Assembly (NCBI GenBank): GCA_016933355.1
Contig: JAFGBC010000094.1
Span: 1-7,147, forward strand
DNA from: Candidatus Aminicenantota bacterium
GTDB taxonomy: Bacteria; Acidobacteriota; Aminicenantia; Aminicenantales; JAFGBC01
Length of the DNA: 7,147 nucleotides
Reading direction: 5' to 3'
Under the pieces are notes generated by a model, which saw nothing but the letters and a program-made list of their open reading frames with translations, made no database searches and had not been told where the DNA came from. Both the position numbers and the translations under genes were made by a program. Positions 6,972 through 7,147 of the stretch are shown piece by piece. Each line of letters opens with the position of its first letter. Positions within the stretch are counted from its first letter, which is position 1.

Positions 6972-7147
6972 CGCTCGAGTCTCTCCATCAGGCCATGCCA
7001 AGTCCGACCGGCGCTTCCCCGGGATGCCGTCGCCGAATCGACGCCTCATTCCGACCCGGAAGTCCAAGGCCTTCCGGACGCCTGGATTGGGATAGAAAGG
7101 TGGGCTGCCTAAGGAAAGGATTCGCCTTGTGGATTGTCAGCTAGCCG
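6972..7147. other. Upstream region of rsgA, no gene supported
   Basis: I find no credible coding region here. On the minus strand a CTGACA (7135-7140) could serve as a -35 element, but no convincing -10 lies at 16-18 nt. The rsgA frame stays open up to an ATG at 7067, but that extension has no family-like sequence. The promoter of rsgA may be here or beyond the window. Confidence 0.4.
6981..6986 (-). promoter_or_regulatory. Shine-Dalgarno GGAGAG selecting the rsgA start
   Basis: On the minus strand, GGAGAG sits 9 nt before the ATG at 6971. It supports this start over the upstream in-frame ATG at 7067. The same bases lie inside a tiny upstream reading frame (6968-6988, Met-Glu-Arg-Leu-Glu-Arg-stop) whose stop overlaps the rsgA ATG. 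Confidence 0.6.

Noticed and set aside
6972..7067. Extended rsgA start at 7067.
   Set aside because: The added 32 residues look like non-coding translation, and the ATG at 6971 has a well-placed GGAGAG and a typical RsgA N-terminus.
4350..7112. A 920-codon open frame on the plus strand, opposite AOR and rsgA.
   Set aside because: It spans two well-supported genes and their intergenic gap. Its translation is rich in Arg, Gly, Asp and Pro without recognisable motifs, as expected when GC-rich codons are read on the opposite strand.
7112..7140. Possible rsgA promoter with -35 CTGACA.
   Set aside because: No acceptable -10 hexamer lies at 16-18 nt; the best candidates (TTTCCT, TTCCTT) match the consensus poorly.
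1..7147. CRISPR arrays, tRNA or rRNA genes, transposases, attachment sites.
   Set aside because: I saw no regularly spaced repeats, tRNA-like folds, rRNA segments or mobile-element proteins; nearly all bases belong to the five genes described.

Overview
The window is a compact, GC-rich (roughly two-thirds G+C by eye) bacterial region in which every supported gene lies on the minus strand. RsgA, a bacterial ribosome-assembly GTPase, indicates a bacterium. A tungsten-type aldehyde:ferredoxin oxidoreductase and cysteine-rich Lut/Lld iron-sulfur proteins suggest an anaerobe. The phylum cannot be fixed from the sequence; an uncultured high-GC anaerobe of the Aminicenantota/Acidobacteriota sort is only a guess.

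In transcription order, from high to low coordinates: (1) a 176-nt leader with no supported gene; (2) rsgA, 5895-6971, followed at once by a GC-only hairpin; (3) a 90-nt gap with an AT-rich island holding a 14-bp perfect palindrome and a candidate promoter very close to the next start codon; (4) an aldehyde ferredoxin oxidoreductase (AOR), 3945-5804; (5) a 440-residue protein with tandem class II aldolase domains, 2626-3948; (6) a LutC/LldG-like LUD-domain protein, 1994-2632; (7) a LutB-LutA (LldF-LldE) fusion, 1-1997, cut off by the window edge. Genes 4-7 overlap by 4-7 nt at each junction (GTGA, ATGGTGA, ATGA), so they are almost certainly one translationally coupled operon.

The four operon products can be read as a linear route. 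An aldolase releases a hydroxyaldehyde (lactaldehyde or glycolaldehyde) from a sugar phosphate. AOR oxidises the aldehyde to the hydroxy acid with ferredoxin as acceptor. The Lut/Lld-type complex oxidises the hydroxy acid (L-lactate or similar) to the keto acid. Each family assignment rests on visible motifs; the combined pathway is inference and is the most interesting hypothesis in the window. The second aldolase domain appears to have lost two of three metal-binding histidines, which points to a structural or regulatory half.
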